Part shown: one piece after another, positions 1 to 12,899 of the stretch
Numbering within the stretch: the first letter of the stretch is position 1
Layout of the letters: each line of letters opens with the position of its first letter
Source: Priapulus caudatus
Taxonomy: Eukaryota > Priapulida > Priapulimorpha > Priapulimorphida > Priapulidae
NCBI RefSeq assembly: GCF_000485595.1
Contig: NW_014577527.1
Location: 44,610 to 93,846, forward strand
DNA length: 49,237 nucleotides
Direction: 5' to 3'
The notes under the pieces: generated by a model
Database searches by the model: none
What the model saw: the letters and a program-made list of their open reading frames with translations, nothing else
Told to the model about the DNA's origin: nothing
Translations under genes and position numbers: made by a program

Positions 1-2
1 AA

Positions 3-1502
3 GTTAAATTGAAACTTCTTAGCAATGAACGCACTTGTTGTAATAATAACACTTTTGTATCTGACAACTGCAAAATCGATACAACTTATACGCACAGACA
101 TATTTTATACATATACATATTTTATATGCGCACAGAGATTTTAAGGCTCTGGTTAGTACAAAAATCAAGACGAGATCGATATACCCTTACAGCTAAAATA
201 AGGTTTTTAATAATTTACATACAAAACGATGTATGTATATTTACTTAACAATTTACATATTATAACATTTTACAGCAAGTCCTGCTCAATCAGTTATAAA
301 AACTATATAAATGTTGGACTGGTACAAGTTACATCTAAAATCCGGTTCTAGTTCATCTACATTGTACATCTCTCATCACACTTCATATTCCTGTTCCATA
401 AAATCTTCCTCCTCGTCATCCTTATCTACTTCGTCTTCATCTAGGTGGGAAATCTCTGTGAGCATCTCAGACACCTCAGAACAAGCACTGGTCTTAACAA
501 GAGGCACTGACAAGCTATCCATGAGGGGAGTGAGAAAGGTTTTGTTGAAATTAGGCAGTTCATTCATCTGTTGGCCAAATTTTGCCATTGTAAACTCAAT
601 TCTGAGAGCCTCGTTGTACAAAAATGCTCTATTTTCCTTGTTCTGTTCTGCCATTTCTATTAGATGTGAGTGCTTTCTTTCCAGCCAATCAGCAACCAAC
701 ATGAACTCAGTCTCATTCAACGCTATTTCCTCTGCTGCCCTGTCTCTCACACAGACTATATCTATTGCCTGCTTCTTGATGCTGTATGGCACAATACCAT
801 TCGTTGGCCTGCCAAGTTCATGCCAAAATGAAAGGCATAATATTTCATCAACTGTGAGTTGTGAAATAGAGCTGGCCTCGTTGTACATCACAATCAAAGA
901 TTTGATCTTCGAAAGAACCTTCACCAACTGCCTATTCAATTTCTTGAATATCGCTTGTCCATCTGAAGTCAAGTGAAAAAAAAACTGTTGGAAATTGCAT
1001 ATGCGCAATATTGTTTTTATTTATATTATTTCAACTTTTCTGAATTTGTATAGCAGCATAAGCGTTAGTCTGTATCTGTATCTATTTACAAAACTGACAA
1101 TATATAATCTTCACCAATCATACTGTAAACGTGTGGTTCGGCTAACGAAAAAGTGCGTACAAGTGTTGACACATATAAACACAAGAAAAACCGAGAGGAG
1201 ACAGTGCCAATGAAGAGAAAGAAATATATTCATTAAAGAAAGGTGCTAGTGACAGTACAGTAATAACTATAAATCAGTAAAAATAATAACTCTAACAACA
1301 ATTGTGCAAGGAATTCCAACGTTAAGATAGTGCAATAAGTGTCAATGTTACGACAGTGAAAAGAATTTCCAAATTAAGATAGTATAAAGAAGTTTAAGTA
1401 GAGGTAGCAAAACCCTAAGCCAATAGGTACAAGAAGAACCAAAGTGCTAACGCTGAACAAGTCTGACCTTCCAAGAAACACACAATGACATCGACACCCA
1501 AC
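3..1502. repeat. Segmental duplication, copy 1 (partner 15,216-16,745)
   Basis: The stretch matches 15,216-16,745 in the same orientation along its whole length, covering the orphan KDZ exon, its 3' flank (3-375) and about 500 bp of 5' flank. It begins at the window edge, so it probably extends outside. At 1,502 the match stops exactly where the hAT terminus begins. The right flank (about 980-1,500) contains catataaa-type AT boxes and an ATG at about 1,485 reading MTSTP, which could be the start of a plus-strand gene. I cannot follow that gene beyond the insertion. Confidence 0.8.
376..962 (-). pseudogene. Orphan last exon of a KDZ-type transposase gene (copy 1)
   Basis: The exon is open for about 195 codons and ends at a TGA (376-378). 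A likely 3' splice site (acttcag|ATGGAC) puts its 5' edge at 962. The product is helical and charged and ends in a very acidic tail, DEDEVDKDDEEEDF. No KDZ catalytic motif lies here, so the KDZ assignment is inference. It rests on phase: the KDZ gene at 21,182-26,203 ends exon 11 with one base of a codon (G), and this exon starts with AT, giving a GAT codon and continuous reading. KDZ proteins also carry a helical region after the catalytic core. No other KDZ exon is visible between here and the hAT insertion at 1,503, so it is an orphan. A second, noisier copy lies at 15,596-16,192. It could instead be the last exon of another, related gene. Confidence 0.5.
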
Positions 1503-4446
1503 CAGCGGCGTAGCTAGGATTTTTTCAGCGGGGGGGCACTGGGGGGGCCTTACATTTTCGTGGGGGGGCACAATATATAATTTTACTTTTCAACTGTTGG
1601 AGGTAGCTGAAATGTAGAGGCAACATAATAGTCAAGTATTGGCCTCTGTTATTTTTTATGATTCATGTAAATTGAATCAATACAAAAAAATGATTTAATA
1701 CAAAACCTATAATATCACTCAACACAATCATATTCATTGTAATGCCTTTATTCTAGACACCAACAGTAAACGCAAACGATTGTCACAGAATACAAATTAC
1801 ATTACAATATACGAACAAAATATAATCTTTAACGTTTAGAAATACAAATTACTGCTAGTACAAGAACGGTAGGTGTCAGCACTATCTAATAGTTCTGACA
1901 CCTAACCATGCAATGTATGATTGGGTCGAGTATAAATACCAACACAAATTACAAAGAACCTCACTCTTTTCCCAGAGTTACTGCAGAATTATTCTTCTAT
2001 TCTGGTTCCGCTGTGCGAATTCTTCCACGAAGAGATCTAAGTCCATCTTCTGTACACGTTCGCTCTTGATTGAAAGAACCGCGAGATTGCTTAGTCGGGC
2101 ATTGCCCATCGAGTTTCTTACAACCGTCTTGATTAATTTCATCGTTGAGAAGCTCCGCTCACACGACGCAGATGTGACAGGCAATACAGCAGCAATTTTG
2201 GCCAGCTGATGGATTTCTTGAAACGCCTCTTTGAATGGCTCAATCACGTTAACAAACTGGAATTGTTTCTGGTAGTTCTCTGCCATCTTGCGAGCGTCGT
2301 TGAAGAAGGTGCTTAATGGAATGCAGTTCGTGTTTGATGTCTTCTGCGTTTCCGTCGAACAGTTTCGCGAATCCGTTCAGTTCGTTTAATTGTAGAAAAC
2401 ACTCACTTCTTGGGTTGAGTGCCTGAATTGATGTCATCATTTTGCATGTTTCGGTATTGAATCGCCTTCTCAACTCTGCCAGCATTCTGTTAAGAACCTG
2501 GCAGTAAAACTCCGTCCTTTGTCCTTTACTGAGTCCTCAAGTTCATCTGTTGATGATATTGATGATCCGGCGAGAGGCTCGAGGAGGGTAGCCTCTTCTA
2601 ATCTCTTTGGTAGTTTACGCTTCCTCTTTCTACGCGATGGGTCTACGTCCTCAATATCAAAGCCGTGATCTCTCACAATAACCTGGACCTCGTCCCACAG
2701 ATTGTTGAATGGCTGGGGATCGGACCGCATCTCCTGCAGATCTGCAATCAGAGTCTCTGTCAACTCTGCTGCTTTACCTAGGTCAACATCGGATAACTGA
2801 AACATGATGGGCAATCTACTTGTCTCCATAAGTATGCTTGTGATTACTGGAAGCTTCATCAGAAATTCGGCATTGATCTGTCCCAACAGTCCCCTGGCGT
2901 CAACCGCCCGGTCAGCATGTGTTTCGTTTCCTATTTCCTCCAGGAGGCGTATGAGTGCTGGGAACCGATCTCTTATCACCCGGCATGCGTCTACTCTGCA
3001 GGCCCAGCGTGTGTCGGATAGCCGTTTCAGTTCTCTTGTAGGCTGACCAGGATACATTTCCTTCTGAATCTCTATCCATTTTGAGTGAACATATGATCCA
3101 CTTACATACACGTAGACTTTTTCTAGCAAGGAGAAGAAGTTAGCTGCATCTGCTATGCCTTTGGTTACATCCACAAGAACCAAGTTCAGCCGATGTGCAT
3201 GACAATGTACATAGTATGCATACTTGGCTTCCTTCCTAACTCGAGCTGCGACACCGCTTATCTTGCCGCTCATGACAGAGGCTCCGTCGTATCCCTGTCC
3301 AACCAGGTTTCGTTGGAAGTCAACTCCATGGCTCTTTAGAATGTCAAAGATCGACTTTGTCAGCGATTCAGCATCCAGCTGAAATGCGGCCCTGAACTCC
3401 AAGAAACTCTCTCGAATTTCCCCATCATAGAAGTACCTTATTACAAGAGAAATCTGTTCTTGTTTTGACACATCTTTACTTTCATCAACAAGTATGGAGA
3501 ATACTCCAGCATCCTTAACTTCCTGTATGATCTCCTTTCGGATGATTTCGGCAAAGGTGAGTATCATTTCGTTTTGAATCTCCGGACTTGTGTACTTCGC
3601 ATTTTTTGGTCCACTCGCCAGACGTTCTTTGATGATGTCGTCATGGGATGCTACTAATTCAAGAATTTTCAAAACATTCCCAGGGTTGCCAGCTCCAGGT
3701 TGTTCTGCGTGTCCACGTTGTGCCAACTTTTGAGTACAAGTTACCAAAATGACCTGTCCGAGAGTTTTAATGAAATGACGATTTTTTTTCACTGCAGTTT
3801 GGTATCCTGTGTTCAGCATTTGCGCAACAGAGGTTCCCCCTTCTTGCATCTGAGTGCATTCTTTCCAAGCAACCACAGCATCTTTGTGGTAGTCTGCGTG
3901 GGTGTGCTTAGCAAATCCTCCAGATTTCCCGACTGCCTTCTTCCAGTTGGAGTACCCAGTATTCGTGAATGACTTCTCCATATTTCCGGATGGAGATGAG
4001 AAGTGCCGACACGCAAAACAGTATACACTGTCTGTACTTTGTGAATATTCCAACCACGGATTTGTATTGAACCATTCTTGACAAAACGATCGTTGTTTGT
4101 CTCCATATTGAGTCCGAGGATAACTATGCAGTTTTGGCTGATAAGGTCCATCGGATGGCTTTTTTGAGATGTCATTTGGTCCGGGTACTTCTTTCTCCTC
4201 TGCCAGCTGAGGGATGCCTTTATCCATAGAGTCCTTCAAAGTAGAGGGAGCTGCTTCATCTTCATCGCTGTCACTACTGTCACTCAGCTTAGTATCACTG
4301 TCATCACTGACATCGTCACGGTCGCAATTGTTTAATAATACATCAGGTGGAACAGACTCAAGTTCTGATTCTCCATTTCCAGTAGTTTCCGGTTGACTCT
4401 CTGTAACACTTGTCTTCATGCGGAAATAATCCTTAATCGTTGCCAT
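1503..4446 (-). mobile_element. hAT DNA transposon (TTF/ZMYM1-like), left end seen, right end not found
   Basis: The left terminus at 1,503 reads CAGCGGCGTAGCTAGGA followed by a G-run, a form typical of one hAT group. Related termini occur at 18,473 and 37,523 in this window. The coding part fills 1,978-4,446 on the minus strand. I looked for the matching terminus and an 8-bp target duplication (expected cacccaac) to about 6 kb and found neither, so the element is truncated or rearranged on that side. The stretch 1,560-1,977 is AT-rich non-coding element sequence. Confidence 0.65.
1978..4446 (-). pseudogene. hAT transposase, TTF-type zinc finger/DUF4371 class, two frameshifts
   Basis: Reading starts at ATG 4,446 (MATIKDYF). 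Residues 1-100 are acidic linker. A TTF-type zinc-binding region follows (about 110-200, with C143, C146 and H181-H187). The RNase H-like core has ILVDESKD (D321) and GQGYDGASV (D387). The first frame stops at 2,470. The protein continues in a second frame (2,485-2,249) and a third (2,286-1,978). The third carries the hAT C-terminal dimerisation block with the SCERSFSTMK motif, which holds the third acidic residue. All parts of the fold are therefore present, but two frameshifts break them. Each shift falls at a short overlap of open frames, so either could be an assembly indel. It resembles ZMYM1-like hAT transposases. No introns are needed. Confidence 0.85.
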
Positions 4447-5494
4447 AATGGCAGATCTTAATTAACACTAGGGCTTGGATGTTTCTTGATCTCGAGGCTC
4501 AAGCTCTGAAATAATTTGATACAGGTGCACAAACTCAAGTAAATATGATTATACTTCTTCCCTGAACAAACATGAAAATAAAGGAATAACATGCATGATA
4601 ACGGAATAAGCCTATTATTGTGTCATTAATGTTTTATTATAAAAGTGACACTATAATAATATTAGCATTGTTATACTAAGAATAATAGGTTCACTATCAA
4701 TGCAGTAAAATAGTATAGATGTAAATTGAATTATTATTATGATTGAAAATAATAATAATGTAATGAATATTATATTCATTACCCGTTTTCACTTGTTAAT
4801 GTTATATTATTATCATGATATATATGATGCCCACTGCCCAGCGACAGAGTCAGGCTCAGTCCATCTCCGAGGCTTTCGCTCTCATTAGAACTCGTAGCCT
4901 TAAAGGACCAATTCAAGCTTACTCTAGTCTTGCTGTCATCTCTTATTTGCACATCAATTTGCTTTTTAAAAATTCGATGAATAATAAATAAAATGCATCA
5001 TCTAAAGGGGTTAACAATTTATTTACAGTTAAGTGATTGTGAACTTTGACATAGTAAATTGTGACTTAACCATTCTGGGAAAGTCTCATCCTTTATATAC
5101 ATGTTCAGTCACCATCTCCTACCGGTACTTCCGTCCATATCACACAAATATAATATACACATTATTTGCATGACTACACATTCGCGCGCACATACACTCA
5201 TTTACACACAATTCAATATTTGCGTAGTCTATATAATAGTCAGCGCATGTGCGACCGGTTAACCAGTTTCATAGACTCGTAACTGCTTAATCTCTCCTCG
5301 ATTCAATTTGATTGGTAAGCTAGGCACACTGTATAAATATGTGAAATAAATAAATATAAAAAACAACACTCACTCAGATAATCTAGATTAGACACGTCTA
5401 GTCCAGGTCTAAATATCAGAGCTGAGTCGAATGAGGGTACTTGCAATATATTGTATTGAGTATTGTGCTCGTCAGTTGCAGTCCTGGTCAGTTG
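4447..5494. other. AT-rich stretch without a recognised gene
   Basis: This is the upstream flank of the hAT transposase followed by AT-rich DNA with TAT/AAT runs (4,735-4,820). I see no coding exon and no second hAT terminus. Confidence 0.6.
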
Positions 5495-5990
5495 ACGTTC
5501 CACAGCGTGTGCGCATGCAAAATCCCTCGATCTGCGTCGTATCGGGCGGAAAATATCACACGTGTTTGATATTTTCTTCCACGCGTGGAAGATTGAACAG
5601 CGTGTGCGGAGTGGCTGTGTCAATTTTCGCACTCAATTCGCATTGTTCTTGATTGTTAGCTTGGACGCATTGTATTTTTTTCTCAGCTCGCAGCTCGCAG
5701 CTCGCATATCAGGCAACTCGCGTAGAGGCATGTCCAAGAACTGATCGATCAACCTTAGTATCTATGTGTGAACGCTCTCTTCAACGACTCTCCGTGTCCA
5801 AGCGAACAATCAAGAACAATGCGAATTGAGTGTGGAAATTTACACAGCCACTCCGCAGACGCTGTGCAATCTTCCACACGTGGAAGAAAATATCAAACGC
5901 GTGTGATATTTTCCACACGCAAGAAATCGATGCGTTTGCATGCGCACACGCTGTGGAACGTGCTGCGCAGCACGTTCCACAGCGTGTGCG
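5495..5990. mobile_element. Foldback (long inverted repeat) element with terminal perfect palindrome
   Basis: The left arm, 5,495-5,671, is the reverse complement of the right arm, 5,796-5,961, at roughly 85-90% identity by eye. A loop of about 125 bp lies between them and includes three copies of cagctcg. The arms begin and end with CGTTCCACAGCGTGTGCGCA and its complement. At 5,943-5,990 the right terminus meets an inverted copy of itself, making a perfect 48-bp palindrome centred at 5,966/5,967 (GTGCTGCGCAGCAC core). There is no coding potential. It looks like a foldback or MITE-type element, possibly two copies fused head to head. Confidence 0.8.
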
Positions 5991-8560
5991 GCTACTAGTA
6001 TAGTAATTAACGGTACATTAACTTACTAGTATTTCGTAGGTTAATAACTTACTAATTGGCGTACGGTAACGGTTTTCTATATTCATGCAATATATGTTAC
6101 AACATTTCTGTGTATTATACTATTCTAACGGCATTGTTTTTAATTCAATTTTTTTTTATCAAGCATGAATTTTCCCAGACAAAAGTCGTAAATGTTAAGA
6201 CTAATTTTTTCTGGCCAACGGGCCCATGGCCTCTAGTAGTTTCAGTCGTAAAGATGCACTCCCACAAAATATGTATCACCAAATACATAAAATTATGTTA
6301 ATGGTTGTGCATACATAACTTGCTGGATAGAGCCTATTTGTATTGACACAGTGCTCAAGTTAATTTTTGGCGTTGCATGAGTATTACTCAACATTTTTTC
6401 ATGTATGTTAGTATCGGACCAAGGATCCCTACTGAGTACACTCCTGTTGGTGCAGTACTCATCATATTTTCTTAGTATGAGTACGAGCCAGAATATTAAC
6501 ATATCTGCCTTTACACCGTCAAAATTAGCTTTAAGCAGTTACTGCAACACAAAATCTTCACATAGTGCATTGTACACCACCCAAATACCCTGCGCTCTAT
6601 TGGGCAGTATCCAAACTCCATGCAGGATTACGCAGGATTAAGTGCCAATTTCTATATTTTGAATCAATGTGATTTAGACCGAGCGATAACCGCGAGTAGA
6701 TGGAGTCAAGCGTACTGATACATCTGATTTGCCTGTTATTAACTCATGTACGTATTAATATTTAAAACACAGCGAATATCTATATCGCACTACCTTTGAA
6801 AATTACATGCGTATAATTGATGAAATTCATGCGATTTACGCAGAATCTGTCGTGCACATGTCGACAGCATATAAAAAATGATGCTGCTGGAATCAGTTTA
6901 TTCGTTTTTTTGGCTTCAAACTGAAACGCTTTATATTTCGGAACACAAATTCGACACCGAGTATTTGATGTAGCAATATGCTGTGCCGAAGTGTCCAGCC
7001 GATTCGCCGAAGAAGGCGCATCGTTAAAGTCATATATTGCTTAGGATATGTTTTTATCCTACCATACAATAAATGTGTTATGAAAAAGATAACACACAGA
7101 TACTGGCATGATTGAATGCCAACTATAGCTGGCAATTCCAACTGCCAATTCTATTTGAAATGTGGACTAGTATAATTTTGTTTCAGATGGGAAAGCAGTC
7201 ATTCCATGAATGGTGTGTGCAAAATGGCAAGACTTGCCACCAAAGCGACCTGAGAGCTCAATATTAATGAAAGCAGCGCATGGCGACCGCAGACCAGACC
7301 TAGCCAAGCGTCTCATGAGGAAAAGGCCCTGCTAAAGCTGAAGCAGTTACAATGGACAGATGCTACAAAACTGTAAGTAACGATGAACATACATTGAGTA
7401 AGACATATTCAGAACAACATTTATAAATTTTTGTGTGGTTATATGACATTATAATAAGTATATCAGGTTTTCTATTTAATTCACAAAATGATCGACGCCA
7501 GTGCCGAAATGCCCGAATGAACGCTATGTCAAACAATCTCGTGTTAGTTTAAACTTCATACTTGTGGCTATACGATGATCAGCTGACTAACTAAAGACTC
7601 TAAATAAAACAGTAACAATTTAAAAAACTAGCAATTAAACCAAATGGACTAAGAAATAAAGCCACCACGTCAATTTGATCGAAAAAACGTGGCGAACACC
7701 GGCCATCTGCATGACACACATGACCTAACGCGATCAGCTAATAACTCTGACGCTAAAAGTCAACAAATTGGCGACGCTTATAAACGAGAAAATGCGCGAT
7801 TAAGTTCGAAAACCGCCAGCAAAACGAACGAATGGTTGCGCGTTAGTAGTTACCTGGCCTACCGCTGATTGCTCGTCTCATCACGTCACCAATATATGAT
7901 GTATTTAAATATAGCTGCTGGCCATTCAAGGTGCAGGGACAATGAGAAATGCTCTTGGAAGTTTCACGTGAACAATTGACTCCGATATAATAGTAATAGC
8001 GAAATGACGTTGTATACAGAGGGGGCCTCTCGTGTGAGCGCTCGTATAAGAATACAAATGACCAAAGTCGATGAAATTCTTGTAGAAAAACCTGCACAGT
8101 ATACCATTAAAGTGCCTCCCCTCGAAACTTCAAGTGGCCAAAGCAAATAGAAGCAGGCAAAAAAAATTATTTTTAACATATATTGCACGTTCCGGTACGT
8201 GCATGCCTGGCCTATATATGTGTGATGGCGTAAAATACACAAAATACCCAGCCCAAAATCGTTCATTCGAAAGCTTATAGACTACAAGTGAAAGTGTAGG
8301 TCTTAATGCTTTCAAACAGAGTTCATTTTGATTGCACTCTGCCGGCGATGTTTGACGCGACGTCTCTAATTTTGCCATGCGGTCGGTGCCAGCGCTTGAA
8401 GGTCATGAAGGATGCCAATTATGCTCATAGAATCATATATATATGACATATCGCATATAATGGGTGGTAAATTTGAAGTGTCTCGGCATTAAGGAGTAAG
8501 GTGAACATTATTATATTACAATCAATTACCGATCATGGTACTAGGTATATATAGTGACTC
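5991..8560. other. No recognised gene
   Basis: Only short ORFs occur. At 7,187-7,371 an acceptor (tttgtttcag) and a donor (gtaagt) bracket a stretch beginning MGKQSFHEWC, but it is interrupted by stops in every frame, so I do not call it an exon. The rest is AT-rich without visible repeats. Confidence 0.5.
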
Positions 8561-8569
8561 ATATCTGAC

Positions 8570-8960
8570 AATAAAAAATTGTATCCCATCGCCACGAAGT
8601 CGAGGGGATACTATATGGTTTCATGTACTGTTGCCCATCCAAGCTCGGTCCGCGCATTAGAGAATTCGCAAACTTCCGCCCTCATAACTCGGACCCTAAG
8701 GAACCTAGCGCTACAAACTTGGACATATACTTACACATTCTTGGGGGAGAGGTGCCGCAGCGTACCAAACCAGGGTCACCTGCTACTATCTTAGACCATT
8801 TACTTAAACGTGATCATATTTCCTTCCTCTCTCATAACTCTGGCCCCTAGTTCGACCAACTTAGCGCGACCAAGCTTTGTATACTTACAGATCTTGTGAG
8901 AGAACGTGAACTGTCGCGATGACTAAAACCCCTAAGGCAAACCAATTTTAAACATACTTG
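8570..8960. repeat. Two diverged copies of a unit of about 159 bp
   Basis: 8,673-8,755 and 8,832-8,905 share an order of blocks (cataactc, then cctag, then agcgc, then tacttaca) with about 60-70% identity by eye. No coding signal is convincing. This may be a decayed tandem repeat. Confidence 0.35.
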
Positions 8961-11474
8961 CCCCACATCTCAGGGCAGAGATGCTATAACAAACACTCTT
9001 TGAATTTGTGGACTTATTTAACTTACCTTAATTCTAGCGTCCTTACAGAGATATATTCATTATACTTAGATCACGGAGGAATACTAGTAGTGGCGACAAC
9101 TGCCCTTTCTAGTTATGTTCTGAAAGTGTACGTAAATATCTATGTTTTCCACATATTCACAGATGAAGGCAAATTAGATGGGCCTGGGTCTGAGACGATA
9201 TTGATCGAGCACACAGCCTCAGAAAACGCGAAGCACCCTTTCTGTGTTCGCCAGGAAGGGCCTGATACCTTAGAAAGACCAATCCACTCTCTCGTCCAGA
9301 GATATGTTTGCATCTAGGAAATATAGGAATCATTAGCTCAAGCACTGTTAATAATGAGCTGTGTTAAAAATATAACGGGATTGTTAACTTAAAGATTTGC
9401 AGCGAAGCCTTAAAGTATACTCTTCTCTAGAATTCTGAAGAGTATTATTATAATAGTAGATTATAAAAAATAATAGCACAATGCCATACCATATAACTAT
9501 AAATATAATTACGCATTCACGTTGTGTTCAATAATTAAAACAACATAAAAATTTTGAAACTGTTATTTTGGGGCGCTGATCACATCGACACCCAGAGGTT
9601 TGATCGTGCTGCGCACCTAAAAAAGTCATTGCCCGCCATTTGCACAATTCATTTGCCACATTACAGCACCGAGGCCTAATCACAACAAGTGCAATGATAT
9701 TTATACCTGAAAATGCTACTAATCGAACGATGTTAATTTTAGACATATTTATCCATATTATAACTTAAACTATATGTCGTTTATAAGATATTGCCAAATC
9801 TATCGCCTCTTAGAATGTAAAAATAAGAAACACCCTCGCCGTCTGTAGCCTGCATCCGAAGCGATGCTTGCGCCGCAATCAATTCAGTGCAGGGGCCAGT
9901 TGGCCGCACCGTCGTTGTAAGCAACGATATAGCCGCAGTTTTTAAACGTTTAAAAAAATACTTTCTAAACGAATATTTTGAACCATAAACTTTTCTACGA
10001 AGCATAATTTAACTTCTATCTTAGTATGAAAATATCTGAAGAACTAGAGCAATGCTATCCCTTTAATCTAAAGGTTAAAAGAAGCATACCTGCTTTGCCT
10101 GCTCCGTTGAAAACATTATGTTATAAATTGTTTGTGAATTTTTATTGTGTCAAGTAGATATTACCATCCAGTGGGCTGCCACTTATTATTGCCATTAAAT
10201 ATTCTTAGTTTGATAGGATCGCGAACATCAATTAACAGCCCGGAATCAGAATGCACAAAAAACGGTACAAGAAACACTGCTCTGCTACGCAAAAGATGTG
10301 CAGACGTTGTTTAACGAGCAAATACTGTAAGTTAGTTGTAGTCTTTACTACCAGATTAACCACATAATTTCAAGGAATGCAAATTGGTTCTAACCACAAT
10401 GTATGCTTTATTTCATACAGACCCCGGGCAATCTGCCCTCCAGCTGTTATATAGTGTAATACGTTTCTGCTTCTGACTTTTGTTCATGTTGTGGAACGTT
10501 AGTTTTCGTTTTAGCCTGACTAAGGGGTTAAACACACAATGATGTAACTTTAAGTGGAGCTCATAAGTATTGTTGTTTAATGCCTACAAACAAATATTTT
10601 AATTGAAAGAGAATTTAGTGCAGTTCAGAGTTGCTACATAATCAGAGCTGTACCAATTTATGGTACATAACAGAGTTTTCAGAGTAATGGACACTGCAGG
10701 TTTCATTTACAAAGTCTATATAAAAAAGCTACGCAATGTTATAATAAAAATAAATTATAGCAGTAATGGCTATAACTTATGAGTAAAGCTTTCTATACAG
10801 TGTGCGTATATGATTATAGCTCATCGAGCAGGCGGAAAACCTAAACTATGGCAAGGCTCCCATACAAGTGGAAGTCGAGGCTGGAGTCTATTCAGTGCCC
10901 CAAAGGACTACCACTGGGGTGTTTCTTAAGAGAACAGCAACATGCGCCATAGATGCTTGGACGAGAATCTTGGGTTGAATAACCGAGAAAATAGTTTGTG
11001 TAGAGCAGCAACAGCATGAAAATGTGTTCGATCAGCTTTATTAGGAATACTGAATATTATTACAGTGGTAATATACATATAAATATAGGCGACATTGCCC
11101 AATCAAATGAGTGAAGATGATGAGATTACAGGAGGCAGTCAACACATGATGATACATAAAGCAGACGCTTTTTTCACTTTCAAGATCCATCCTTCATGAT
11201 GCTACCATCTCAGATGACTGCAGATAGTGTGAAAGCTATGTCAGGATGTTTGAGCAAATTGAAAAAAGCATATAACGCCAGTATTCCACAATTGCCATTT
11301 TGTATATCTTCAATTCCCATAATTACATGATTCTAGACTAGCAAATCAAATAATTATAATGAGTGTGAAAGCCAATATATATAGCTATATAAAAGATAAC
11401 AGATCAAGTGAAATGAATGCTGAAACGAAAACTTTACAAAAGTCGAACAGTGATACAGTGCAGAGGTGGCTTTA
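8961..11474. other. No recognised gene
   Basis: Possible small exons are seen but not recognised. A minus-strand open stretch at 9,600-9,710 is flanked by an acceptor-like and a donor-like site. A plus-strand stretch of about 88 bp ends at a GTAAGT donor near 10,329 and is open in two frames. Neither matches a family I know. Confidence 0.4.
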
Positions 11475-11945
11475 CTAACTGTTTTTCACTTTACATGAAA
11501 TCCATCCTATGATGCAAGTGGTAGCCGCCCAAACCACCTCACAGTGAAGACTGTCAGTTGGGAAATTCACATAGCCATCATGTTCTTTAGATGGAAACAT
11601 GATTGTAGTATTTCCCAGGGATTGGTCACGTAGAATGCCATGTTTGCAAGATGTCAGTAAGTTGTCTAGACTAGCAGAGGAGTCAGGGATCTTATTGTGA
11701 AATAAAAAGCAAATTCTATCATGTCTATGCCATCTAAGCTGCAGTACCATTAAGATCCACGAGAAACCGCTGCGATGGTTTGCTAACAGGTCTTGATCAG
11801 ATTTGTCAGTCTCAGCATACCTTACTATGCTGGAGGTTTTATTAGGGCAAAGTATCGGATGGTTTGCCCGCGTCCGTAGATTAGCTGCGAGAGTAAAAAG
11901 TGCTAGTAATGTTGTAAATGTTAAGTAAAACATACATTCGATCAT
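11475..11945 (-). CDS. Unrecognised ORF of 156 aa with a signal-like N-terminus
   Basis: This is the longest clean ORF between 6 and 15 kb. It starts MIECMFYLTFTTLLALFTLA, which resembles a secretion signal, then has a cysteine-poor region with no motif I recognise. It ends at a stop just after CKVKNS. There is no promoter or splice evidence. Its 5' end abuts or slightly overlaps the outer edge of the giant palindrome's left arm, so it may be chance open sequence in repeat DNA. Confidence 0.25.
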   Translation of the reverse strand: MIECMFYLTFTTLLALFTLAANLRTRANHPILCPNKTSSIVRYAETDKSDQDLLANHRSGFSWILMVLQLRWHRHDRICFLFHNKIPDSSASLDNLLTSCKHGILRDQSLGNTTIMFPSKEHDGYVNFPTDSLHCEVVWAATTCIIGWISCKVKNS

Positions 11946-12899
11946 ATTATTGTGTGTAGGTTATTAATGGATCCTTATAGATTACGCTAAGATATATCTC
12001 GTCTTGGTTTTTGAACTGAACCAGAGCAATTATATGCCTTTAAAATGCTGTGTGCATGCACTGTGCATAAAAATAGTGTCATGCTAAATCTGTGCACGAA
12101 AATATTATGCTTATAAGTGAATTTGTTTTGCTATTTGTCAGATACAAAAATCTTTATTATGTCAAACACAGTGCGTCATCGCTAAGAAGTTCATTTAAAC
12201 TTGTTGGATGTTCTGATTATATACATATATATATGCCAGGACACCTTAATTAAGGAGATAAGCGTCAAAGAACATTATAACAATATTAAACTATATATTA
12301 ACAATATAACAATTAAACTAATGAGCTGTGATCACAGTGAATAATTGTACATGTGATTTTAGTTTAAGTAATGTAGCCATCCTACATTCATATAGTTTTT
12401 TTTTCAGCTGTCATTGATGGAGAAATGGTATACTGTAAATGTATGCTGACATGGCTAATGCATTGTAAAATGTGATAATAAGTATAATGATTAGATAAAA
12501 CTTTATATATGTGAAAAACACGCCCTTCTATGCAATACACTTAGGGTCAGCAAAGAAGAAATATATGGGTGCGTTTGGAGCAAATAGAATACCTCGTAGA
12601 AACCTTAGCCCATGTCAAAACAAGGTATATCAAGTACCGAGAAGTGATAACTTTAATGTATTAGAGCGCGCAACGGAGTATTAAGTAATAAGAAATCACA
12701 TGTAAAACAGTTGTCCCCCGGCGGCGTATATGCATGTATATCAGAGTGATTAATGCTATAATATTAGATAGACTTGCCTGATTATATCAATTAAATTATC
12801 ATAAAATATAAGAATGCGCGACTCACTATAACAGTAACAGCATATTATTATTTCTTTTAGTCGCAATTAGCAAACAGCTGTTGGATTCGAAATTCAGTG

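Noticed and set aside
7187-7371. Exon starting MGKQSFHEWC between tttgtttcag and gtaagt
   Set aside because: Stops occur in all three frames before the donor, and no family was recognised.
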